Origin: JASGDC01 sp047606545 | GTDB lineage: Bacteria; Actinomycetota; Actinomycetes; Actinomycetales; Micrococcaceae | DNA length: 64,000 bases | Reading direction: 5' to 3' | Assembly (NCBI GenBank): GCA_047606545.1 | Contig: JASGEI010000018.1 | Coordinates: 1 to 64,000 of the forward strand | In this document: in pieces, positions 52,706 through 61,441 of the stretch | Numbering within the stretch: the stretch's first letter is position 1 | How the letters are laid out: every line of letters begins with the position of its first letter | Notes under the pieces: generated by a model | Seen by the model: the letters and a program-made list of their open reading frames with translations, nothing else | Database searches by the model: none | Told to the model about the DNA's origin: nothing | Position numbers and translations under genes: made by a program

Positions 52706-53556
52706 TGGCACGTTCAAAAAATAATCGTAAGTCAAAGAAAACGAGAAAGCGCAATAATAGTAATAAAACAAGGCAAGTTAGGCGTGAAATAAAACCAGAT
52801 CGTACGATTGCCAATTTCAATAACGAGCAAAAAGGTCCAGCACCTCGTGATTTAGACTTCTTGTATAAAGATGATGAAATTATTGATGAAGAAGTGCCAA
52901 AGCATGCCCCAGCAGATCGTGCAGAAAATGGCCCTTTTGATATAAGTGAAATTAAACGTAACCCACATGAAGCAGATTGTGGGTCGATAGTGTTACCAGA
53001 AATGCCTATAGATTTTGATGTCCGAATGGATATTGATCAGATGACTAATCGTATTATTTCACTTAGTTTCGATGATGAAAATTCTTCATTGCAAGTACAG
53101 GCATTTGCAGCGCCAAAGTCTGAGGGAGTTTGGTTAGAAATTAAGAAAGAGCTTGCACAGTCTGCAGTTGATGAAGGTGGTACTGCCGAGCCTGTTACTG
53201 GAACTTTTGGTGAAGAATTACTAGTATCAATACCAGCTCAGCTGCCAGATGGTACTCCAGCAATTCGAGCTGCAAGATTCGTTGGGGTTGATGGACCACG
53301 TTGGTTCTTGAGGGGAGCTTTCTCTGGGCCAGCTGCAGTTGATTCAGAACTAGCTAAACCTTTGGAAACGCTTTTCCGAAATATTGCGGTTGACCGTGGC
53401 GAAAATGCGATGCCACCAAAAGAGTTATTACCATTACGTGTTCCTGAAGGTTCATTAGAAAATCCTTTTGCTGATCAAGGTACAGCTAATGACGGTGCCG
53501 CTTACCCAAATAACGGTCCAGAACGTGGTCCAGAAATTACCCAAGTTGGCGGTTAA
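52705..53556 (+). CDS. DUF3710 protein
   Basis: A 283-residue actinobacterial protein of unknown function. The beginning is highly basic (RSKNNRKSKKTRKRNNSNKTRQVRR), then comes the conserved DUF3710 part with IVLPEMPIDFDVRMDIDQ, LQVQAFAAPKSEGVWLEI and ALARFVGVDGPRWFLRG-type sequence, and a disordered acidic tail. It overlaps the dut stop by one base and is followed at once by a DUF3159 gene. This dut-DUF3710-DUF3159 order is typical and suggests a shared role, possibly at the membrane because of the DUF3159 partner. Confidence 0.9.
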   Translation: MARSKNNRKSKKTRKRNNSNKTRQVRREIKPDRTIANFNNEQKGPAPRDLDFLYKDDEIIDEEVPKHAPADRAENGPFDISEIKRNPHEADCGSIVLPEMPIDFDVRMDIDQMTNRIISLSFDDENSSLQVQAFAAPKSEGVWLEIKKELAQSAVDEGGTAEPVTGTFGEELLVSIPAQLPDGTPAIRAARFVGVDGPRWFLRGAFSGPAAVDSELAKPLETLFRNIAVDRGENAMPPKELLPLRVPEGSLENPFADQGTANDGAAYPNNGPERGPEITQVGG

Positions 53557-53557
53557 A

Positions 53558-54268
53558 ATGGATGAAGAACAGCAAGAGATTACTTCATTTAAACAACTTT
53601 TTGAACGCTCTGATCAAAACATGTTCAAAAGTGACGAAGATGGTAATATTTCGCTTATTAAATCAATGGGTGGGATTCGTGGAGTTGCAGAAACAGTACT
53701 GCCTAGTTTAGTTTTTGTCTTATTGTTCTTTTTCACTCGCAATTTAACAGTATCGATTATTTGTGCATTGGCTGTAGCTCTTGGCTTCTTTGCTTTTAGG
53801 CTGATACAAAAAACGCCTTTTGTCCAAGCCGTATTTGGGGTAGTAGCAGTAATAATAAGCGGTACTTACGCAAATTTTAAAGGTATTGCAAGTGCTTACT
53901 ATGTGCCAGGCTTTCTTATTAATTCTAGCTATTTGGCAGTATCACTTATTTCAGTATTAATAGGATGGCCACTATTAGGAATTGTTTTAGGTGTACTATT
54001 TGGTGAAGGTACTGAATGGAAGAAACACAAAAAGCGCTATAAACTTTATCGAAAGGCTACGTTAATTTTTGCATCAATGTTTGCTTTCCGATTAATAGTA
54101 GAACTACCACTTTATTTTGCTGGAGATAAGTTTATTGATTATTTAGGTATAGCAAGATTAATTACTGGGGTACCGCTGTATGCTCTTACCCTTTGGTTTA
54201 TTTGGAATTTAGTGAAATCAGTACCAAATATAACTCTAGCTGCTCAAGAAAATAACCAAGTAAAGTAA
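53558..54268 (+). CDS. DUF3159 membrane protein
   Basis: A 236-residue membrane protein of the DUF3159 family with six predicted spans (about 45-65, 70-88, 92-115, 120-145, 165-185, 200-220). The conserved GGIRGVAETVLPSLVFVLLFFFT opening is present near residue 32, and an N-terminal acidic part faces the cytoplasm. The ATG at 53558 directly follows the DUF3710 stop. Function unknown. The position behind dut is usual for actinobacteria. Confidence 0.9.
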   Translation: MDEEQQEITSFKQLFERSDQNMFKSDEDGNISLIKSMGGIRGVAETVLPSLVFVLLFFFTRNLTVSIICALAVALGFFAFRLIQKTPFVQAVFGVVAVIISGTYANFKGIASAYYVPGFLINSSYLAVSLISVLIGWPLLGIVLGVLFGEGTEWKKHKKRYKLYRKATLIFASMFAFRLIVELPLYFAGDKFIDYLGIARLITGVPLYALTLWFIWNLVKSVPNITLAAQENNQVK

Positions 54269-54349
54269 AGCCACTATTTATATATGCATAGAATTTTAAG
54301 GTAATATTACATACTAGGTTGGGTCAACAGTAAAATATAATAAGGGATA

Positions 54350-55720
54350 ATGCAGAAGATAGTTGAATTAGAAATAGGGAATGTAGCCCATGGTGGGCAT
54401 TTCGTGGCTCGACATGAAGGTCGAGTAATCTTTGTGCGCCACACTTTACCAGGTGAAAAAGTTAAAGCTTTATTGACTGAAGCAGGAGAGAAAGCGAAAT
54501 TTTGGCGAGCTGATGCTGTAGAAATCATAGAAGCTTCACCATATCGTGTTCCACATATTTGGCCAGCTGCAGATCGCTTAAAACATGATGACGTACCAGG
54601 TGGTGCAGAATTCGGTCATATTGATCTTGAATATCAACGCGAATTAAAGGCTCAAGTTATTACTGAGTTATTAAAGCGCTTCGCGGGTATTGATGTTTAT
54701 GTGATTGTGGAACAAGCTCCTGAAGATGAAGAACGAAAAGGATTACATTGGCGTACTCGTAATACTTTTGCAGTTAATGCCCAAGGTCAGCTTTCTATGT
54801 ATAAACATCATTCTTCACAATTAATTCCTGTTAAAGAATTCCCACTGGCCTATGAACGACTTGATGATCTAGGGCTTTTTGATTACGATTTCACTGGGAT
54901 TTCTCAAGTTGAAGTTGGGACACCAGCAAATGACTCCAAACCAGTTGTCTTAGTTAAACCAGCACACCCATCAGGAGTGATGCGTGGTTACGTGCGTGAT
55001 AATGTTGTCAATTATTTAGCTGATAAAGCTGGCGTTAGCTATGTTACTCGTAATGCAACTGCTTCCCTAGTAACTCGCCCAAATCAGATCGTTAAAAAAC
55101 GTAAAGCGCAAAATGTAACAAATGTATCGAAATTGCCAGTGGAGCACGCTAGCGGTAAAGGATATATTGAGGAAACTGTATTAGATCACTCTTTCAAAAT
55201 TGGTGCTAGTGGTTTTTGGCAAGTACATCGTAAAGCTCCAGAGGTCTTAGTAGAAGCAGTGCTTGAAGCTGCGGATATTCAAGAAGGACAGTATGTTGGT
55301 GATTTATATTCGGGAGTTGGTTTATTTACTGCTTTTATTGCCGAAAAAGTAGGCGAAAAAGGGTTAGTGGTAGCAGTAGAATCCAGTAAAGTAACTTCTA
55401 AAAATGCAAAAAATAACTTGCAAGAGTTTCCACAGGTAATAGTAGTTGCAAGTGCAGTAGAACGGGTAATTACTCCAAAGCAACGCTTCGATACTGTAGT
55501 TTTAGACCCACCACGTTCTGGTGCGGGTAGACAAGTTATTAACAAAATTGCCCAAAATGGGGTTCGCAAAATAGTTTACGTTGCTTGTGATCCAGCAGCA
55601 ATGGCACGAGATATTTCTTATTTATCTGATTATGGTTATGAATTAAAGAACTTACGTGCTTTCGACATTTACCCACACACGCATCATGTCGAATGCGTAG
55701 CAGAACTTAATCTCGTCTAA
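54350..55720 (+). CDS. TrmA/RumA-like RNA methyltransferase
   Basis: A SAM-dependent RNA uracil-5-methyltransferase family protein, 456 residues. The N-terminal TRAM-like domain (VELEIGNVAHGGHFVARHEGRVIFVR, about 4-60) binds RNA. The C-terminal Rossmann domain has LYSGVGLFTAFIAEKVG, VVLDPPRSGAGRQ and the nucleophile Cys in VYVACDPAAMARDISYL. Four iron-sulfur cysteines of RlmD-type enzymes are missing. Whether tRNA or rRNA is the substrate is not decided by sequence alone. It follows the DUF3159 gene by 81 bp and converges with the FMN-reductase gene. Confidence 0.85.
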   Translation: MQKIVELEIGNVAHGGHFVARHEGRVIFVRHTLPGEKVKALLTEAGEKAKFWRADAVEIIEASPYRVPHIWPAADRLKHDDVPGGAEFGHIDLEYQRELKAQVITELLKRFAGIDVYVIVEQAPEDEERKGLHWRTRNTFAVNAQGQLSMYKHHSSQLIPVKEFPLAYERLDDLGLFDYDFTGISQVEVGTPANDSKPVVLVKPAHPSGVMRGYVRDNVVNYLADKAGVSYVTRNATASLVTRPNQIVKKRKAQNVTNVSKLPVEHASGKGYIEETVLDHSFKIGASGFWQVHRKAPEVLVEAVLEAADIQEGQYVGDLYSGVGLFTAFIAEKVGEKGLVVAVESSKVTSKNAKNNLQEFPQVIVVASAVERVITPKQRFDTVVLDPPRSGAGRQVINKIAQNGVRKIVYVACDPAAMARDISYLSDYGYELKNLRAFDIYPHTHHVECVAELNLV

Positions 55721-55725
55721 ATAAT

Positions 55726-56280
55726 TTAGTCAGTTAATCTATTTAAGAAATCTACATATTTATCTGTAATAATCTGGAAGAACTTTGTGGTATCTTCTAC
55801 AAAAGTGCCATCTTCATTAAGTAAGCTTGTGATGTTTCCAATATATGCTTCAGGCTGCTGTAATGTTGGCATATCTAACACAGTAAGTATCTGACGCAAA
55901 TGATGGTTAGCCCCAAAAGCACTAAGCGCGCCAGGAGAAACACTAACTACTAAAGCTGGCTTACCTGCCCATGCACTTTTACCAAATGGTCGTGATCCCA
56001 CATCTAATGCATTCTTTAACACTGCAGGGATAGAACGGTTATATTCAGGAGTGAAGAAATAAACACCATCTACTTCTTTAATCTCTTTACGTAGTCGTGC
56101 CCAGCTTTCTGGAAGGTCTTTATCAGTTTCTAAATCTTGGTTATAGAAAGGTAAGTCGTCAATTTCAATATATTTTGCTTCGAAGCCTTCTGGTAATAAC
56201 TTTGCAAAAGCATTTGCAGTTAACTTGCTAAAAGAATTGTGACGGAGACTTGAAACTACAATCCCAATTTTCTTACCCAT
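55726..56280 (-). CDS. NADPH-dependent FMN reductase (flavodoxin fold)
   Basis: A 184-residue NADPH-dependent FMN reductase/azoreductase-like protein. The flavin-binding beginning GIVVSSLRHNSFSKLTANAF and the signature FTPEYNRSIPAVLKNALDVGSRPFG are typical of the SsuE/chromate-reductase group. A soluble enzyme likely reducing quinones or flavins. ATG at 56280 follows GGGAGAAAT. It ends 5 bp from the converging methyltransferase. Confidence 0.88.
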   Translation of the reverse strand: MGKKIGIVVSSLRHNSFSKLTANAFAKLLPEGFEAKYIEIDDLPFYNQDLETDKDLPESWARLRKEIKEVDGVYFFTPEYNRSIPAVLKNALDVGSRPFGKSAWAGKPALVVSVSPGALSAFGANHHLRQILTVLDMPTLQQPEAYIGNITSLLNEDGTFVEDTTKFFQIITDKYVDFLNRLTD

Positions 56281-56393
56281 AATATTTCTCCCTTAAAGAA
56301 AACATTTCAATAAATCTATACGCTTATTTGAACAATGAAAGTTAGTAAAATATTCCCAATTTTCAACATTTACTTATAGCACTATTAGTTCTT

Positions 56394-56647
56394 ATGCTTG
56401 AAGTAACAACAAAAGATAATAAGGTAAATAATGGGATACTTTTAGATACACGTAACACGACTTGCTCTGGCTCAGTTACCATTGGTAAGAATGTTTGGGT
56501 GGGTTCTAATCTCACACTTTGCCTAGAGTGACTATTTGTGACAATGCAATTCTTGCTGCTGGAGCAACGGTTACTAAGGGTGTTGCAGCTAATACTGTCG
56601 TTGGTGGAGTGCCAGCAAAAGTTATTAAAGAAAATATTAATGATTAA
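56394..56647 (+). pseudogene. left-handed beta-helix acetyltransferase remnant
   Basis: A broken sugar O-acetyltransferase (hexapeptide family) C-terminal part. One frame reads SVTIGKNVWVGSNLTL and stops, and another frame continues VTICDNAILAAGATVTKGVAANTVVGGVPAKVI to a stop. The first half of the enzyme is missing. A single-base change near 56524-56530 would be enough to join the two frames. Nearest analogue is the maltose/galactoside acetyltransferase group. The gene is dead and marks this stretch as accessory DNA. Confidence 0.75.
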
Positions 56648-56755
56648 TTTGTAGATGTTAAATCAGTTTAACTTCTTAAAACAACTCATATATAAACTAT
56701 TTTAAGGAAGTTGGATTGCCTTGGGGTATTATGCGATCAGGAATTTTAATAATTG

Positions 56756-56810
56756 AAGTATATAACTTTCAAAACTTTAATTTTATGCAAGTTTTGAAAG
56801 TTATATACTT
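56756..56810. repeat. long hairpin repeat, copy 1
   Basis: Perfect 22-bp arms (56756-56777 and 56789-56810) around an 11-base loop. The core ATAACTTTCAAAACTT is shared with copy 2, 122 bp further on. Not followed by a gene end, so not a simple terminator. Confidence 0.9.
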
Positions 56811-56883
56811 TTGTTTCTTTATAGGCATAATATTATGCTAAGTAGGGAATCATAACCTATGTTAAACTTAAAGCAATCTGCAT

Positions 56884-56926
56884 ATAACTTTCAAAACTTT
56901 AATTTTATACAAGTTTTGAAAGTTAT
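56884..56926. repeat. long hairpin repeat, copy 2, just upstream of the ATPase gene
   Basis: 16-bp arms (56884-56899 and 56911-56926), the same sequence as copy 1 including all but one loop base. It ends about 25 bp before the ATPase ATG, so it could affect its transcription or translation. Confidence 0.9.
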
Positions 56927-56951
56927 TATTTTAGAGTTGTAAGGATTGTGT

Positions 56952-58166
56952 ATGGAAATTATTCGTGAAAAATACTTGAAGCAGTTAGATAAGTGGCGTG
57001 ATGCGAATTTGATAAAGGTTCTTACTGGTATTCGTAGATGTGGTAAGTCAACTATTATGCAGCAGTATGCTCGGCAGCTTAAAGAACAAGGTGTTAGCGA
57101 GGAGCAAATATTATTTTATAATTTTGAGTCGCCAAATGTTTTAAGAGAATTGGGGCGTAATTGGGAAGAGATTTTTTTTGCAATCTATGATTCATTAGAT
57201 AAAAATCAACAGTACTACATATTTATTGATGAAGTTCAAGAGGTCGAAGGGTTTGAGAGGTTAGTTAGAGGGTTATTTGTCGAGAAAAATATTGATCTTT
57301 ATGTTACTGGCTCTAATGCGTATTTGATGTCAAGTGAGTTGGCTACACTTTTGACGGGAAGAACAATTGAGATACATATACTACCTTTCTCTTTCGAAGA
57401 ATTTAAAGAGGGGCTAGCGCGTTCAGATAATTCTGCAGAAGTATTGTTAACAAATAACTATTTGCAAGAGAGCTGCTTACCAGAAGCTGTTTCCATGCAA
57501 AACAGAGGTAGAGATGAGGTTTTTAACTATGTTGAAGGAGTAGTCGAAACGATTCTGCATCGTGATGTATACCCGAACATTAAAGAAGTGAATAGAAGAA
57601 TATTTGAAAATGTATACAAATACGTACTACAAAATATTGGTAGTGAGGTTTCTCCTAATAGTATTGCTAAAGCATTGAAACAAGACCGGATAATGGTAAG
57701 CCATGTGACGGTATCACAATACTTGGATAAGCTATGTGATAGTTTTCTGTTATATAGAGTCCATCGCTTTAACATTAAAGGAAAAGTTCAACTAGCTACC
57801 CAAGAAAAATATTATGTACCAGATCTAGGGATACGTCATTTACTAATTGGGCAACATTATATGCAAGATAGAGGTCACTTGCTAGAAAACCTTGTATATT
57901 TCGAGCTATTGCGAAGAGGCGGTAGGATCTGGGTAGGCAAAATTAATGCGAATGAAGTAGATTTTGTGGTGCAGAAAAATACCGGTGAAATCGAATACTA
58001 TCAGGTAGCCTACACCATGAAAGACCAGAAAACGGCCAATCGAGAATTTAACTCCCTTATGGCTATCAAAGATAACTATCCAAAAACAATTATTACAGCC
58101 GATACGTTCGAAGGTATCCAAGATGGTATTCACGTTAAAAATATCACTAATTGGTTGCAAGCATAG
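56952..58166 (+). CDS. AAA ATPase with DUF4143 C-terminal domain
   Basis: A 404-residue AAA_14-type P-loop ATPase with a C-terminal DUF4143 domain. Walker A is TGIRRCGKSTIMQQ near residue 24, Walker B YYIFIDEVQEVEGFERL near 92, sensor TGSNAYLMSSELATLLTGR near 122, and the C-terminal part includes RRGGRIWVGKINANEVDFVV with an N-E-V-D-F segment similar to nuclease-like folds. The ATG at 56952 has AAGG seven bases upstream. The upstream repeats are a regular companion of such genes in this window. Functions of the family are poorly known. It overlaps the converging SDR gene by 20 bp. Confidence 0.85.
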   Translation: MEIIREKYLKQLDKWRDANLIKVLTGIRRCGKSTIMQQYARQLKEQGVSEEQILFYNFESPNVLRELGRNWEEIFFAIYDSLDKNQQYYIFIDEVQEVEGFERLVRGLFVEKNIDLYVTGSNAYLMSSELATLLTGRTIEIHILPFSFEEFKEGLARSDNSAEVLLTNNYLQESCLPEAVSMQNRGRDEVFNYVEGVVETILHRDVYPNIKEVNRRIFENVYKYVLQNIGSEVSPNSIAKALKQDRIMVSHVTVSQYLDKLCDSFLLYRVHRFNIKGKVQLATQEKYYVPDLGIRHLLIGQHYMQDRGHLLENLVYFELLRRGGRIWVGKINANEVDFVVQKNTGEIEYYQVAYTMKDQKTANREFNSLMAIKDNYPKTIITADTFEGIQDGIHVKNITNWLQA

Positions 58167-59070
58167 TAGCTATGCCTTCTTGCAGCGAAGTTATCTTAAA
58201 TTCAGGGAACTTTCCAGTAAATTTTGACGAGTCAAAGATATTATCCTGCTTATACCTAGGCAGTAACTCTGTGGTTTCTTTTACCATTGGGTTTAAGAGA
58301 CTGCCAATTTTGAAAGCCCACATGGGAGTTGTAATATACGAAATTTTATGAGTAGTAACTTTAGCAACGTGGTTGATAATTTCACGATAAGTAAGTCGAT
58401 TTTCATCAATTGGCAAGTGCCAAGTTTGTCCGTAGGTATCTGGAGTATTTCCGATTAGTGCCATTGCACGGCTTGCATCTGGTGTCCAAATTATACTGCG
58501 CTTCGTGTTTGGATTAATTGGGACTATTGGCTTTTTACCTTGCCTAATACGATTGAAAATTAAGGTGTTGGTAAGGCTTTGTGTTTTGCCTGGTCCATAA
58601 AATTCAGGAGCACGACAGATTACAGCATTGATATTGCCAGCATCCATTTCACTTAATAGCTTTGTAGCAATCTGAGCTCTGACAGTTGCCTTGCGCCCAA
58701 TTGGTTTAAAAGGAGTATCCTCAGTTTGTGGCTCTGAGTTGCGTGGATACATATAGGTATTATCAAAGAAGACGAGTTTACTGTCATGTTCTTTGCAAGC
58801 TACTATGGTGTTTTTCAGCATAGTGGGGAATTTTTGCTCCCATAGTTCGGAGCTCATCGGTAATCCTACTGTTAGATAAACAATATCACTTCCAACTACT
58901 GCCTTTGAAGTCGCTTTTGCATCCATGAGGTCTGCAGACATGAGTTGATCAGTATCATTTACTTTTACAGGTTTTCTACTTACCAAGCGAATATCATTGG
59001 TAAAGTTACGTTTTAGTTCAAGAGCTAGCTCATTTGCAATCTGACCGCCAGAGCCGAGGATAGTTTGCAT
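58147..59070 (-). CDS. atypical SDR-family NAD(P)-binding epimerase/dehydratase
   Basis: A 307-residue Rossmann-fold protein. The nucleotide-binding start is ILGSGGQIANELALEL, a GxGGxxA variant close to GxxGxxG. VVGSDIVYLTVGLP and the KRSIIWTPDASRAMALIG region fit the extended/atypical short-chain dehydrogenases. The catalytic Tyr-x3-Lys is not evident, so it may be a reductase-like or regulatory family member. It is upstream of nothing on its strand and converges with the ATPase gene (20 bp overlap). The start ATG at 59070 follows an AAAGAAAGAAT stretch. Confidence 0.8.
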   Translation of the reverse strand: MQTILGSGGQIANELALELKRNFTNDIRLVSRKPVKVNDTDQLMSADLMDAKATSKAVVGSDIVYLTVGLPMSSELWEQKFPTMLKNTIVACKEHDSKLVFFDNTYMYPRNSEPQTEDTPFKPIGRKATVRAQIATKLLSEMDAGNINAVICRAPEFYGPGKTQSLTNTLIFNRIRQGKKPIVPINPNTKRSIIWTPDASRAMALIGNTPDTYGQTWHLPIDENRLTYREIINHVAKVTTHKISYITTPMWAFKIGSLLNPMVKETTELLPRYKQDNIFDSSKFTGKFPEFKITSLQEGIATMLATN

Positions 59071-59096
59071 TTTAATTATTCTTTCTTTAAAGTTTT

Positions 59097-59798
59097 TTAT
59101 TCTTGGGGTAGTGATAAGAGTTCTGCAACTTTAAGCGCTGTTGCTTTTGCCGAACCTGGATTTTGTCCAGTCACAAGTTTTCCGTCTACGACTACGTTAG
59201 AAATAAATGGCACTAGTGCTTTTGAATAATTTGCCCCACGATCTCTCATCAATTCTTCGATATTGTATGGCACAATCTTATATACTCGGGCAAGAACTTC
59301 TTCACGCCAAGAAAAACCAGTAATATCGCGGTTTGCAACTAGGAAACTACCGTTAGAAAGTTTGGTATTAAGCAAGCCACAATAGCCATGGCAAACTGCA
59401 CCGACAATGCCACCATTTTCAAAAATCTCTCGAGTAATCTGTTGCAATGGTTCACTATCCGGGAAATCAAACATTACTCCATGGCCACCGGTAAAGTAGA
59501 TTGCGTCATATTCATTGGTATCAATCTGTTCAGGACTTTTAGTGTTATCCAGTAATGCCATCCGAGATTTATCACCATGCCAAGCCTTGGCAGACTTATC
59601 ACAATTAGGAAATTTTAAAGACCGTGGTTCTAGTGGAGACTTGCCACCAGCAGGGCTAATAATAGTTTGTTCGAAACCTTTATCAGCGAAAATATCATAG
59701 GCGTGCGTTAGTTCAGATAGCCACAGGCCAGTTGGGTGAGAAGGTGCTGATTCGTAATGATCTTCGTTTGTTACTACGAGTAGAATTCGTTTACTCAT
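59097..59798 (-). CDS. DJ-1/PfpI family protein, Hsp31-like
   Basis: A 233-residue class I glutamine-amidotransferase-like protein. The nucleophile elbow GAVCHGYCGLL near residue 126 holds the Cys, the acidic partner is in YFTGGHGVMFDFPD, and the opening ILLVVTNEDHYESAPSHPTGLWLSELTHAYDIF matches Hsp31/glyoxalase-III proteins. Relatives detoxify methylglyoxal or act as chaperones. The ATG at 59798 is chosen because AAGGAAAG lies just before it. A longer frame starts at 59819. It is likely co-transcribed with the SDR gene, 26 bp downstream. Confidence 0.88.
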   Translation of the reverse strand: MSKRILLVVTNEDHYESAPSHPTGLWLSELTHAYDIFADKGFEQTIISPAGGKSPLEPRSLKFPNCDKSAKAWHGDKSRMALLDNTKSPEQIDTNEYDAIYFTGGHGVMFDFPDSEPLQQITREIFENGGIVGAVCHGYCGLLNTKLSNGSFLVANRDITGFSWREEVLARVYKIVPYNIEELMRDRGANYSKALVPFISNVVVDGKLVTGQNPGSAKATALKVAELLSLPQE

Positions 59799-59819
59799 TG
59801 GGATTCTTTCCTTATACAT

Positions 59820-60041
59820 TTCGTATACAGCTAATTATAACTGTATGCAGATTGTTCCAAAAAGGTTTAATTAGTCTAAAAGTATGCTAAAATTCAGGTG
59901 AGTTTTACTTTTTAACTTTAGCGGTGTTGCTTTCGGTAATTTGGCACTAGAATAAAACTTGATAGTTTTTAACTACGCAGTTCAAGACGTTATTAAATAC
60001 TGGTTTAGTAATCCTATATTCTCAGTTAAGAAAGTAAAGCC
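59820..60041. promoter_or_regulatory. divergent promoter region between the Hsp31-like gene and the Bcr/CflA pump
   Basis: No coding frame. The 220 bp is AT-rich and must hold two divergent promoters, but I cannot pick the elements with confidence. AAGAAAG precedes the pump ATG. Confidence 0.4.
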
Positions 60042-61253
60042 ATGGCTAAAAGTATTGTTAGGCAAAATCAAAGCATCAGTAAGATGTTTTCGATTATGCT
60101 GCTTTCCTTGACAGCTTTTGGCCCTATTTCAATGGATTTGTATTTGCCAGTACTTCCAGCTTTGACCCATGAGTTAGGCACTAGTACTTCTACCGCACAA
60201 CTTACTTTGACTGCTTGTTTACTGGGTCTAGGTGCAGGGCAGCTAGTTGCTGGTCCATTATCTGATCGTTTTGGCAGACGAAACCCATTGCTCATTGGGT
60301 TAACACTATATGTGATTGCTTCAGCGCTTTGCGCAATTAGTCCAAATATTGAGATATTAATTGCAGCTAGGCTGGTTCAAGGTCTTGCTGGAGCAGTAGG
60401 GATTGTATTAGCGCAGGCTACTGGGCGTGATATCTATGAAGGTAACGCTTTGGTGCGTTATTATGCGAGATTAACTGTTTTGGCAGGGTTGGCGGCTATC
60501 GTCGCACCACTTATGGGGGGTCAGCTTGCACTTATAACTGATTGGCATGGAATTTTCTGGTTTCTTGCAGGTATTGGTGTAGTTATATTTACTGGTTCCT
60601 TATTAGTATTTCGAGAAACTTTACCACTTGAAAATAGGATTAGTGGTGGATTCAAGCACACGATTGCAGATTTTCGTATTCTGCTAACTGACCGAGTATT
60701 CTTCGGTGCAGCTTTAATAACTGGGCTACTGAATGCTGCACTATTTGCTTATATTAGTGGTTCTAGCTATATTTTGCAGGATGTTTATGGCTTGTCTCCA
60801 CAAGGGTATTCATTGGTATTTGGGTTAAACTCCTTTGGGTATATGTTATTTGGTTGGATTGCTGGACGAACAGCAGCACGTTGGGAACGTGGAACGCTTT
60901 TGGCGGGAATTATCGCTTGTGTGGTTGGTTCGCTAGGACTATTAACAGCAGGAGTATTTTTATTACCACTATGGTTAGTGATTAGTTCACTATTTATCAT
61001 TGTCTCTAGTGCTGCAATTACGACACCACCTTCCACTGCATTAGCTTTGCGAAACTACCCACAATTTGCAGGCACTGCATCATCAGTGTTAGGAAGTCTA
61101 CGGTTTGGTTTTGGTGCTATCGTTGCGCCATTAGTTGGTATAAAAGGACTATCAATATTGTTTTCACTAGGGATGGTTACAATGACAGTATCAGTTTTAG
61201 CTTTAATTTTGATGTTAGTGTTAATTGGATTAAAAGTTAAAACTAAAGTTTAA
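60042..61253 (+). CDS. Bcr/CflA family multidrug efflux MFS transporter
   Basis: A 403-residue drug:H+ antiporter with 12 spans. Family marks are GPISMDLYLPVLPAL near residue 26, the QLTLTACLLGLGAGQLVAGPLSDRFGRRNPLLIG motif A loop and ARLVQGLAGAVGIVLAQATGRDIYEG. It would export drugs of the bicyclomycin/chloramphenicol type or other small molecules. It stands alone between a divergent stress gene and aconitase. The ATG at 60042 has AAGAAAGT upstream. Confidence 0.9.
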   Translation: MAKSIVRQNQSISKMFSIMLLSLTAFGPISMDLYLPVLPALTHELGTSTSTAQLTLTACLLGLGAGQLVAGPLSDRFGRRNPLLIGLTLYVIASALCAISPNIEILIAARLVQGLAGAVGIVLAQATGRDIYEGNALVRYYARLTVLAGLAAIVAPLMGGQLALITDWHGIFWFLAGIGVVIFTGSLLVFRETLPLENRISGGFKHTIADFRILLTDRVFFGAALITGLLNAALFAYISGSSYILQDVYGLSPQGYSLVFGLNSFGYMLFGWIAGRTAARWERGTLLAGIIACVVGSLGLLTAGVFLLPLWLVISSLFIIVSSAAITTPPSTALALRNYPQFAGTASSVLGSLRFGFGAIVAPLVGIKGLSILFSLGMVTMTVSVLALILMLVLIGLKVKTKV

Positions 61254-61441
61254 ATGTAGGCAATCTATCTTGCTTAGCTGATATAAGATATGTCTTGAAA
61301 ATACTCTATGGGCATGAAATCAGGGTTTATTGTGCTTTAAGATTGCATGGCAAAATTGAGGCATATTGTGAGACTTGATAAGCTATAAGAGGTTAAAAAT
61401 TTGATTTTTATGCTTTAAAGTATGCACGGAAGGAAACTAAT

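Noticed and set aside
56756..56926. A CRISPR array
   Set aside because: Only two copies occur, each is a self-complementary hairpin, and the spacing and cas genes expected of an array are absent.
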